Assembly: GCA_012274445.1 (NCBI GenBank)
Contig: JAAROD010000081.1
Span: forward strand, 186,001-250,000
Direction: 5' to 3'
Source: Sclerotiophoma versabilis
Taxonomy: Eukaryota; Ascomycota; Dothideomycetes; Pleosporales; Didymellaceae
Length of the DNA stretch: 64,000 bases
Part shown: piece by piece, positions 55,638 to 64,000 of the stretch
Layout of the letters: every line of letters starts with the position of its first letter
How positions within the stretch are numbered: position 1 is the first letter of the stretch
The notes under the pieces: generated by a model
Told to the model about the DNA's origin: nothing
Seen by the model: only the letters and a program-made list of their open reading frames with translations
The model's database searches: none
Made by a program: the position numbers and the translations under genes

Positions 55638-58356
55638 TTTGACGACGGTATATGCTTCAGCAAATGTGCTGTGTAGAGAGCAGAGGCGTTTGAGAGTCGG
55701 TGAAAATCCCCAATGGGACCGCTAGACTGTACTGGCCAGTCCAAGTGCTGGCGCTGGTGTGTCCGGAGAGGCTATCTGACCTCTCCGCACTTTATGCCGG
55801 GTGATGTAACCAGGCGATGGTTCTCGCGTAACTCGAAGTTTTTGAGAAACTGCTCTACAGAGTGCAGTGCGGTGAAAATTTGGACTCGAAATTGGCACAC
55901 CGAGACTGGTCCAGTTGAGCGCAACCACACAGGAAGAACTTCAAAAGAAGTTCCGGGGGACTCGCACGAGCTCTGCGCCGAAAGACGTTAGCAAGGATCT
56001 TGACGAGGTGGCCGAAGACAGTTAATGTCGAGGGTACAGTCTAGGTCGTATGCCCAAATTGAGCGACTCAGAAGATGTTTGCGGTAAATGTCGGGTGAAT
56101 GCACAAAATTTAAACGTCTCTTGTAAGAGCGCTTCACAGCACTATATCTGAGACGATGTGACAGTGGGCAGTAGTGAATGACCTGCTGAGCTCTCGATAG
56201 GACGCAGGACGGCAGGCTGGGTGGGAGGGCGCTGCGACTCAAGACAGGCCTTGGGCGCAAGTAGCAGGCAGGCAGCAAGCGGGACTAACCTTGGGGCAAA
56301 GCGTGGATCGGCTGTTTGGCTGACGCTCACAAAGAACAAGCAGCAGACACGCAGGCGGTGGCAACGTAAGCTGTACAGCTGTCGGCGCGGAGAACGAAGG
56401 TGTCGATGCGCAGCGAGGTACAGTACGGCGGGCTCCAGGCACTCGGCGTCGAAGTCGCAGTGATATTTGGCGTGCGAGGAACAACAACGGGCCGGCTAAA
56501 GGTCTCGAGTGTCAAAGGCGACTTGATCAGAGCAGACCGAAAGCCAGTTGACCTGACAAAATTGACTGTCGTGTGTGCGGAAAAGGTACTACAAGCGCAG
56601 AATGAGGGGAGCAAGGTCACCTCAAGCGCAAAAAAATCTAGCTAAGCAAACCCGAAGACAACCCACGCATGGCCCGCTTTCACTAAACCAACGCCCAGCA
56701 GGCCGAGGAACGCGCTGGAAATCCGTACTAGATGACATGGCCGCCTGCGTGCGTGACAGGCTCGCACACGGCGTGTCACTGCTTGCATGGTGATGTGAAC
56801 CCTCAACGACCAGAACTGTTTGCTCGTTGTGTGATGACCTCACGCATTTCACCCCTCACTTGAAGCATTGCTGCCTACTCCACGCTCTCCTCAACTGCAT
56901 GTGTCGTGCAGCTGGAGAGCCCAACGCGGACACGGCGCACAAAAATTGCCAGGGCATATTATTGGTGCTCTGGCGCAGGGCTGCTGATGGCCTTTCCGTC
57001 GATGAAATATCGGCCATCCTGCCCACGGAAGAACGGGAAGCGGCCATTGGGTGTTCCGAGTGATCCCGAGCGCATGGCAAGGCGTTGGCGTGCCTTTGTC
57101 TGAGAACGTAAAAATGGCTGTTTCGGTGCAACTGCATGCGACATCATGGCGCACTTGCTCGAGCATGAGAGCGACTTGCCCGACTCAGCTCTGACAGGTG
57201 TTGCTCGAAATTGAGCAGCGGAGAGCACCGTCATGTCTTCCTACGCAATCTAAGCTGGCCAGTGCACGAAAACAAGAGAAGCCGTGCATTTTAATTGCAT
57301 CTACTTGCTCAATTTAGCCTCCCTGAAATGGCTCGAGCAGTGTTTATTTTGGTGTCATTCGATCTGGATGCTTGTGATCCTGTGCCGAGTTCGTCGACTT
57401 CCTTCAGCGCTCTACAACAGCATCCCCACATCTTGAGAGGACCCTGAGATACACAATGTGGAGGGCGCGAATACGATTGGTCTGCAGCAAATGATACAAT
57501 CCGAACATCTGTTTTTCAAAAGACAGTCTATGCTGCTTAACATCACTATTCTGCTCACTGACTCAGATAGGTTGTAGTTGTGATAATTACTATCAACCTT
57601 TGAAGGGGCCCTAGGGCCATTATCCAAAGTGGATTTCCGTAAACCCAATATGCTAATCCGTGAAACACTCTATGGACGTGAGCCCTGAAAGGCAGCTCGT
57701 CTGTTTTCCGATCTCGTAGATCGTGTGGCTTCTTCCTCCATCTTGCAGTCGTTGCTCGAGCTTACTGATCCCTTTACAATTGGCCACCACAACCACTGGC
57801 TCTTCCATGATCGTACACTTGCCGAGTGGTCTCCGGTGCCATTTTCTGAAACTTTGAAAGCCTCCTGTGGTCCATCTCGTGGGGATGTATCGTGAGCTGG
57901 TTGATCTGGTTCCAAAATGATCCACCCTCAATATCGTCGGCCGCTAGCCGCAAGCCACAGGTATACAATCGAGCGATTTCATCGAGGTTGTCCGTTGGCT
58001 GCGTTGCCAAAGCAAGGCACTACGCAGTTGCGTAAGTCTATGTCGAACGAATGATATGTGGCCTGCGCATCGAAGCTCTAGGTGCGGCGGTGACACGTAT
58101 CCTGCAGTATATCACTGCCAGCTTCGTTCTTCAGCCTGGCTTTATACGGCTAACACAAGCTGTGAGTTTCCCATTGTGTGCAGACCTAGGACGGTGGAAA
58201 GTGAGGGCTGCACTGCTACGAAGGTCGGTGATTGGCTGCATGGCTGGCCTTTCCTTGGCTCATTGCTCCCGCTGCCCGCCCGCACCGCTCTCCGCCTCAC
58301 TGCGCCCCCACGTCACACTCCTTACCCCGACTGTACAAAGCAGCCGGCGCCACAAC
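55638..58356. other. gene-poor 2.7-kb interval
   Basis: LARP1 promoter/leader on the left and TAF10 promoter/leader on the right, so a long divergent intergenic region. A 91-codon minus-strand frame at 56959-57234 ends with FPFFRGQDGRYFIDGKAIS, which looks protein-like but has no partner exon or domain. No repeat family or RNA gene was identified. Confidence 0.45.
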
Positions 58357-59071
58357 ATGTCCGACAGCACGTCTCAACCGCCCGACTCCAAGATGGAGGT
58401 GAACGACGAGCTCGACCAGTCGGTGGAGAACGAGATCAACCACGACGCGACACAGGCCGATGCCATGAACCTCGAAGGCGCAAACGATGACGCGCCTACA
58501 GCGAATGGGCTGCCGGAAACCGCTGCTGCATTTGAGCAGCGTATCCCTGCGAAGAAGGATGCCACATTGCGCGAGTTCCTTGGCAAGATGGACGAGTATG
58601 CGCCCATAGTAAGTGGCCGGCCATCACCTACCACGAGAGCAGAGACTGACATAGCCCAAGATACCCGATGCAGTCACCAACTACTACCTGACGCGCGCCG
58701 GTCTCCCTCCCCCACCACAGACATCGCAGCATCTTGCTCGTCTCCTAGCACTTGCGACTCAGAAGTTCATCGCAGACATTGCGGCCGACGCGTACCAATT
58801 CTCGCGCATCCGATCGTCAAACACCACAAGCAACAACCCGATGGGTGGGTTGGGGGGCGCAGCAGGTGCACCAGGTGCAGCAGCCCCCGCGCAAGGCGGC
58901 AAGGATAGCGGAGCGAAAGCCAAGGACTACAATCTTGGAATCCAGCGGCCAGGATACGGCGGCGGTGGGCAGGGTGGTAGCCAAGGGCGCACAGTGCTCA
59001 CTATGGAGGACCTTGGTATGGCTGTTGGAGAGTATGGCGTTAACATCAAACGCGGCGAGTTCTACCGGTGA
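58357..59071 (+). CDS. TAF10: TFIID/SAGA subunit TAF10
   Basis: Exons 58357-58608 and 58661-59071 give 220 residues. TAF10 is a histone-fold subunit shared by the general transcription factor TFIID and the coactivator SAGA; it works in the nucleus and dimerises with TAF3, TAF8 or SPT7. The histone fold is conserved and split by the 52-nt intron: LREFLGKMDEYAPI|IPDAV, then TNYYLTRAGLPPPPQTSQHL, LARLLALATQKFIADIAADA and YQFSRIR. The C-terminal helix is present (TVLTMEDLGMAVGEYGVNIK), separated from the rest by a Gly/Ala-rich loop typical of fungal TAF10. The N-terminal 75 residues are acidic and disordered. An in-frame upstream frame from 58051 is leader sequence, so ATG 58357 is used. Converges on mitochondrial S19 with 244 bp between coding ends. 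Confidence 0.95.
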
Positions 59072-59315
59072 TGCTTGCGCGCATAGCGGAGCACAGCTGG
59101 CACATCGCATTGAATGCGCGGCGTGATATTCTTGGAGTCCTGGGGAACATGCATTATGGGCGTTGGATGGGTCTCACCGGCGCATGGGAAGTCCAATTGT
59201 TATCGCAGCATCACAGTCCCACTAGGGATGGCTGCGTATTTTGTACAAGTAGCAGCACATTTAGATGAACACAAATGATACCCAGACTCCCATATAATGC
59301 ATCTGCGACCCGCCT

Positions 59316-59771
59316 CTATTTGTTCTTGGTCTGCTTGTATGTGAAGTTCTTCCGTGTCCTGTCAATGCCAAGTTAGCCGCCTGATTCAGACACTGCCATC
59401 CCCGGGCAGTTCAGATCGCTGGTGTAGACGTACGGCGCAAATTCTCCTAGCTTGTGCCCGACCATATCCTCAGTTATTGTGACATCATCGTACTTCTTGC
59501 CGTTGTGGACCTGGAACTTCAGGCCTACGAAATTCGGCAGGATTGTAGCAGAGCGCGCTTGTGTCTTGATTGGGGCCTGTCGTTCGCCGGCCTTAGCTCG
59601 CGCAATGGGGAGGCTTTGTACGTTTAGTCAATTTGTGGAAGAGGACGTATCGGGTGGCTTACGGGAGGATGTTGGGTCCTGTGGGTATCGTTAGCTAGAC
59701 TCATAGATTGGAAAGCAACGGGAACTACCTTTCCAGACCGATCGCGCGCAGAGCGCCCTTGTGGGAAACAT
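59316..59771 (-). CDS. RSM19: mitochondrial small-subunit ribosomal protein S19 (uS19m)
   Basis: Four exons, 59771-59729, 59678-59663, 59613-59434 and 59358-59316, give 93 residues, the normal size. It is a component of the mitochondrial small ribosomal subunit head near the decoding site. The sequence is strongly conserved: MFPTRALCARSVWKG, PNILPLPIARAK, PIKTQARSATILPNF, VGLKFQVHNGKKY and VTITEDMVGHKLGEFAP|TRK, ending FTYKQTKNK. Every exon is short, so no long open frame marks the gene. The second exon is only 16 nt and encodes the GPNILP stretch, without which the invariant W-K-G-P-N block is broken. Introns are 50, 49 and 75 nt. The ATG diverges from MRE11 across 307 bp, a likely shared promoter; the 3' end converges on TAF10. 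Confidence 0.93.
59663..59678 (-). other. 16-nt microexon of RSM19
   Basis: Reads GACCCAACATCCTCCC on the minus strand, between a CCCACAG acceptor (with an upstream GCTAAC branch site) and a GTAAGC donor. It supplies codons for G-P-N-I-L-P in phase 1 to phase 0-type joins, restoring the ribosomal protein signature. Confidence 0.88.
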
Positions 59772-60078
59772 TGTGATGTGCTGCACTGATGTGAGGTCGG
59801 CGGTTGCTCTGGATTTCTTCCGTTCTGCATCACATGAAGACGCGGCGACGCTAGAGCGACTAGCGCCAGGCAGTCGCGTCGCGAAGCAGCAGGCTGCTCG
59901 CAACGATGTGAATGCACTGGCAAATTGCGTCGGTCATTCATGAAAGCGAACGTAAGACCATCTCGGGACCTGGAAGTCTTCAGTATAACCCACAGTCCAA
60001 GCAGAGCACCTTGCGCCATACACAATGCCACCACGAGCGCGGGCCACACAGCGAGGTAGATGATAAAGGCTGTATAGG
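59772..60078. promoter_or_regulatory. bidirectional promoter region RSM19/MRE11
   Basis: 307-bp interval between the divergent start codons of RSM19 (-) and MRE11 (+). No TATA box was seen, as is usual for housekeeping genes. Small open frames here are not supported. Confidence 0.5.
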
Positions 60079-62404
60079 ATGGCAGGCCAGCTGACAGACT
60101 CTTCAGGTGCTGACACCATTCGCATACTTGTTGCCACAGACAGCCACGTTGGCTACAACGAACGCGATGCGCACCGCCAGGACGACAGCTGGAAGACCTT
60201 CGATGAGGTCATGTCTCTAGCGAAGGAGCATGATGTCGACATGGTGCTACACGCCGGGGACTTGTTCCACGAGAACAAACCGTCGCGGAAGTCAATGTAC
60301 CATGTCATGCGCTCTATTCGCCAGAACTGCCTGGGGGAGAAGCCATGCGAGCTGGAAATGCTGAGTGACGCCAGCGAGAACTTTGGTGGCATCTTCGATC
60401 ATGTCAACTACGAAGACGAGGATATCAATGTGGCTATACCTGTATTTGCAATTCACGGTAATCACGACGACCCCTCCGGTGAGGGATCGTTCTCGCCACT
60501 GGACTTGTTGCAAGCATCCGGCCTGGTCAACTACTTTGGACGAACTCCAGAAGTCGACAAGATTGCCGTTAAGCCGGTGCTCCTCCAGAAGGGCCACACA
60601 AAGCTTGCATTATACGGTCTCAGCAATGTTCGTGACGAACGTTTGTTCCATACATGGCGAGATGGTAACGTCAAGTTCTTCCAGCCAGGAACCCAGAAGG
60701 ATGAATGGTTCAACATCATGAGTGTCCATCAGAACCATCATGCACACACACCCACAAGCTACTTGCCAGAGAACTTCTTACCTGACTTCATGGACCTTGT
60801 CGTCTGGGGTCATGAGCACGAGTGCCTGATCGATCCACGCTACAACCCCGAGATGGGCTTTCATGTGATGCAACCAGGCTCCTCTGTTGCCACCTCCCTG
60901 ATGCCAGGAGAAGCCGTACCTAAACATGTTGCTATCCTGAGCATCACCGGAAAGGAGTTCACATATGAGAGCATACGCCTGAAAACGGTCCGGCCTTTCA
61001 TCATGAAGGAGATCGTGTTAGCAGAGGAAAAGGAAATCAAGGAGAAAGAGTTGTGGCGAACATCAGATAACCGTGCCAAAATCACGCAATATCTCAATCA
61101 AATCGTCGAGGATCTGATAGAGCAAGCCAAGAGGGAGTGGTTGGAGCTTCAGGACGATTGCGACGATAACGAGGAGGTAGAAGTTCCTCGACCTCTCGTG
61201 CGCTTGCGCGTGGAGTACACAGCCCCTCAGCCAGGCGAGTTCAATGTTGAGAACCCACAGCGCTTTTCAAACCGGTTTATGGATCGCGTTGCAAATGTCA
61301 ATGACATTGTTCAGTTCCACCGCAAGAAGAAGACTCCTACTCGTACGTACATTGGCAATTTTTTGTACCCTAATTCTCTAACCGGACTAAAGGCACACTC
61401 AAGAACAACACAGAAATGCCGGACGAGAAAGTCATGGCAGAGATCACACTAAGCACTGTGGGAGTAGACAAACTTGTCAAAGAGTTTCTCACGGCACAGT
61501 CGTTGACCATATTACCGCAAAACTCATTCGGAGATGCCGTGTCCCAGTTCGTCAACAAGGATGATAAGCATGCCATGGAGCAATTCGTCAATGAAAGCCT
61601 GAACAACCAACTGAAGCATCTGATGGAAGCAAACGAAGTCGATGAGTCGGAGATTGCAAATGAGATGGAGCAGTACCGTTCGCAACTGGAAGACCTCTTT
61701 GCCTCCGGTCAGCTTAAGAAGACTCGCAAATCTAAGGCCAAACCAAAGCCAGTCACATGGGACAGTGAGGAAGATGGACCATGGAACGACCAATCTGGAG
61801 CCCTTGTACGTTCGAACAACGAGGTTGAGAAGGACGACGATGACCTGGGCTCTGTGCCGACACGAAAGCCTGCTGCACGTGGTCGCGCGAAAGCTACTGG
61901 AACAATCCGTCAAATAGCAGCGACGAAGAAGGCAACTCAAATCGCCAAGGGCACCCGCGGTAAAACGAAGGTTGTTGAGGAAGAGGAAGAAGAAGACGAA
62001 GATGGTGATGCGATCATGATTAGTGACGACGACGAAGAGAGCGCAGAAGACCTGTTCGTGAAGCCGTCAAGAAAGGCACCGGCGAGGAAGACTGCGCCTG
62101 CTGCAAAAGCACTAGCCAAGGCGAAGTCACCCATGAAGAAGATACCGGCACCTGCGCGGACAAGAATGCCAGCAGCGAGCAAGCAGGCCACGTTAAACTT
62201 CTCTCAGCCTTCCACCCAACGCAGCCAGCCTACACGAGGTACCACGTCACGAGGAAAGAAGGTTGCTGAACCTGTAAGTAATGCTTCTAGACCGAGTAAG
62301 AGGCAATGAAGCTAACGCTCTTACAGAGTGATGATGAGATATCTGATGATGATGATGATGCATTTGAGCCCGCGCCGACTACAAGGTCTACTCGTAGGAG
62401 GTGA
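60079..62404 (+). CDS. MRE11: double-strand-break repair nuclease Mre11
   Basis: Exons 60079-61342, 61393-62273 and 62327-62404 give 740 residues. Mre11 is the manganese-dependent nuclease of the Mre11-Rad50-Nbs1/Xrs2 complex, acting in end resection, meiosis and telomere upkeep. The phosphoesterase metal ligands are all visible: D21-x-H23 (ATDSHVGY), D61 (HAGDLFHENK), N128-H129-D130 (HGNHDDPSGEG), the VHQNH histidines and H245/H247 (VWGHEHEC). The capping domain follows to about residue 420, then a Rad50-binding helical region. The C-terminus is disordered: Lys/Arg/Ala-rich GAR-like stretches, an acidic SUMO-interaction-like DAIMISDDDEES, and KQATLNFSQ, which resembles a degenerate PCNA-interaction box. 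The last, 78-nt exon adds a poly-Asp run and TTRSTRRR. The unspliced frame would end instead at ...RPSKRQ. Confidence 0.96.
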
Positions 62405-63219
62405 GCTGATGGTGTTTTACGATACAACTGGAGACCGATGTTACAGGCATGTATCATACGGAACCCAGTTTGATGTTGTGTGGTTCGTTTCTTGAATGCA
62501 TAGCGAAGGCGTACGTCAACGAGGGACTACCTGATACTCGCACTCTTCGTTCTAACACGCAGTTTTTACAAAGATGTTTGAAAGCGCAAAAATTTATCCG
62601 AGCGTTCCCGATATCTTTTGCACCTAGTGTTTCTGTTCTGTATGGTGCCTCCGGCAGTAGTTGCCAAGAGAAGTGTTGGCGGTGCGCCTTCCTGCTCTAC
62701 ACTTGCTTACCAGGTTCAAAGTAGTTGCACCCCCAGCCAGCCGCCTGCCCACTCACCTTCGGGCTTGGATACGCCTTCAGCCCTACGATCCCATCTACGC
62801 TTTCCTGTGAAGAACGGTTACTACGTAAGATCTGAGGAAGGTGCATCAGAATGCAGGGCAAAACCTTCTGCTCCTTGCTCCGTTCCTGTGATTCCACAAT
62901 ACACTCATTTGTTTTCCGTCTTCTTGTCTGTCTTCTTTCGCAGTGCTGTTCTTCGGCTTTTTGGATAGCTGCCACTCGTTCATTTTGCACTCCCCCTTGA
63001 ATCGGCTTTGAGGTAAGTCGTCGCCGCTGCAGTACGCGTGCCACTGTAGCGCCTCAGGTAGTGGAGGTTCACTGACCAGTGCTGCAGGATCTTGCAATCA
63101 CACCATTTCACATCTTGCTCGTCTGGCTGACACTGAGTTCCTTGCTGCCGGCCATACCTCACCAGGACACTGACATACTGATCCACCGCACGCCCGCCTA
63201 GGGTGACGGATGGTCCGTC
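62405..63219. other. intergenic, MRE11 3' flank and next promoter
   Basis: No supported gene. Pyrimidine-rich stretches near 62.9 kb and 63.1 kb precede the next start codon, as in many fungal promoters. Confidence 0.5.
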
Positions 63220-64000
63220 ATGGCTACCGCATACAAGGTGGAAGAGCTGCTCGCCCTGCGTGGCTCAGTATCTGAATCAGCTGTGTCATTGGACAAGTTT
63301 GCAGACGAGGATGTGATCAAAGGTAAGCGTTGACCTTGTCTTCACCCTCACCCTTCACCTCACCGGTCTACAGCTGTTCTTCCGCGGACCGCTCCAACTC
63401 AAGCATCTCTAACCCACAATCGTCTCCTTCTTTTTACCCAACAACTATCTACACCCATAGTGTGCCGCCCAAAAGACCAAAACTGACTCTCCTATAAGAA
63501 CACGTCCTACGTCCTTCCGCGTCTGCGCAATTGATCGGCCGCAGGTCCGACAGAAGCTTACGAACGTTCGCAGCCAAGGTAGCTGTACCGGAGGCGCCTC
63601 GCGAGGTCACACCAGAAGTCGTTCCAACGACAGCCCCTTCAGCAACTTACAAGCGGCCGTCGCCATCCCCATCCGTTAAGCGTGGCAAGGCTGAGAGACT
63701 TCTCAAGGAACACGGCAGCCCTCCCGGTTTGCGAGTGACAGCAGGAGGGCGCATTGTACCCGGGGATCTTCCTCCGCTAGGTACACGACCCAGCTTCAAC
63801 ATTCACAGCGCTCAGGTTCTACGCGCTGTGCCCGGCAATATCATGGCTGCGCAGTTACAACAACTCGCAAACAACACAGCTCGCGTTGATATCGTTGGTG
63901 GCCAGCCCATCATTGTTGTCGGCGACCGCATGTTTGCCCTTCCTGCGGTCAATAGCAGGGCTACGATGTCCGCAACGACACCAGTGGCCGATGAGACCCT
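63220..64000 (+). CDS. putative eIF4E-binding protein, 3' end beyond window
   Basis: Exon 1 is 63220-63322, then a 176-nt intron (GTAAGC donor, TATAAG acceptor), and exon 2 runs from 63499 past the window end, open throughout. The protein begins MATAYKVEELLALR. YKVEELL fits the canonical eIF4E-binding motif Y-x4-L-hydrophobic, as used by 4E-BPs, eIF4G, 4E-T and Eap1. The splice join gives DEDVIK|EHVLRPSASAQL, an apparent second conserved block. After a Pro/Ser/Lys-rich linker (KRPSPSPSVKRGKAERLL) comes IVPGDLPPLGTRPSFNIHSA and a Gln-containing region. The long disordered style matches 4E-transporter-like repressors. By analogy it would compete with eIF4G for eIF4E or direct mRNAs to P-bodies; this is inference from the motif alone. 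The remainder is not in the window. Confidence 0.6.

Noticed and set aside
56959..57234. 91-codon minus-strand frame ending FPFFRGQDGRYFIDGKAIS
   Set aside because: Locally protein-like, but other frames are open here too, no splice partner or family was recognised, and it sits in a long divergent promoter. Worth a database search, not an annotation.

Overview
The window is nuclear DNA of a filamentous ascomycete (Pezizomycotina, most likely a Dothideomycete). The reasons are many short introns of 45-66 nt with GTRNGT donors and CTAAC-type branch points, genes on both strands at about one per 3 kb, and fungus-restricted families: Pth11-like seven-helix receptor, PL3 pectate lyase, tannase/feruloyl esterase, DUF6606/DUF3638 giant protein. 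I found no rRNA, tRNA, transposase, CRISPR array or bacterial-type operon. Exon boundaries below were worked out by hand from splice signals and reading phase.

Layout. 0.35-1.85 kb (-): single-pass membrane protein with an in-frame intron. 5.7-6.7 kb (+): four-exon phospho-motif-rich protein. 8.4-18.0 kb (+): 3148-residue five-exon giant protein with Walker A-like and DEAH motifs and one GC-AG intron. 18.4-19.2 kb (-): secreted PL3 pectate lyase. 22.0-23.3 kb (+): tRNA-splicing endonuclease subunit SEN54. 24.1-25.9 kb: short-chain dehydrogenase and a class I methyltransferase, convergent with 17 bp between the coding ends. 26.2-27.0 kb (+): mitochondrial-type membrane protein. 27.3-29.4 kb (-): glycosylated five-helix membrane protein. 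31.9-34.8 kb: glutathione transferase (+), Nudix hydrolase (-), aldo/keto reductase (+). 35.9-37.0 kb (-): Pth11-like receptor. 37.8-39.5 kb (+): secreted tannase/feruloyl esterase. 39.9-47.1 kb (-): 2422-residue coiled-coil protein with an internal tandem repeat. 48.1-49.7 kb (-): monocarboxylate-type MFS transporter. 50.3-51.7 kb (-): 449-residue unknown protein. 52.4-55.6 kb (-): LARP1-type La protein whose DM15-like C-terminus sits in a separate exon. 58.4-59.1 kb (+): TAF10. 59.3-59.8 kb (-): mitochondrial ribosomal protein S19, with a 16-nt microexon. 60.1-62.4 kb (+): MRE11. 63.2 kb to the end (+): start of a protein with a canonical eIF4E-binding motif, cut by the window edge.

The genes form no single pathway. 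They are housekeeping functions (transcription, tRNA splicing, DNA repair, mitochondrial translation, mRNA/cap biology) interspersed with environment-facing genes: two secreted plant-polymer enzymes, a receptor, a transporter and three detoxification/redox enzymes. No secondary-metabolite cluster is visible. The least explained items are the giant helicase-like protein, the tandem-repeat coiled-coil protein, and two hidden coding-like tracts at 30.9-31.3 kb and 35.2-35.8 kb.
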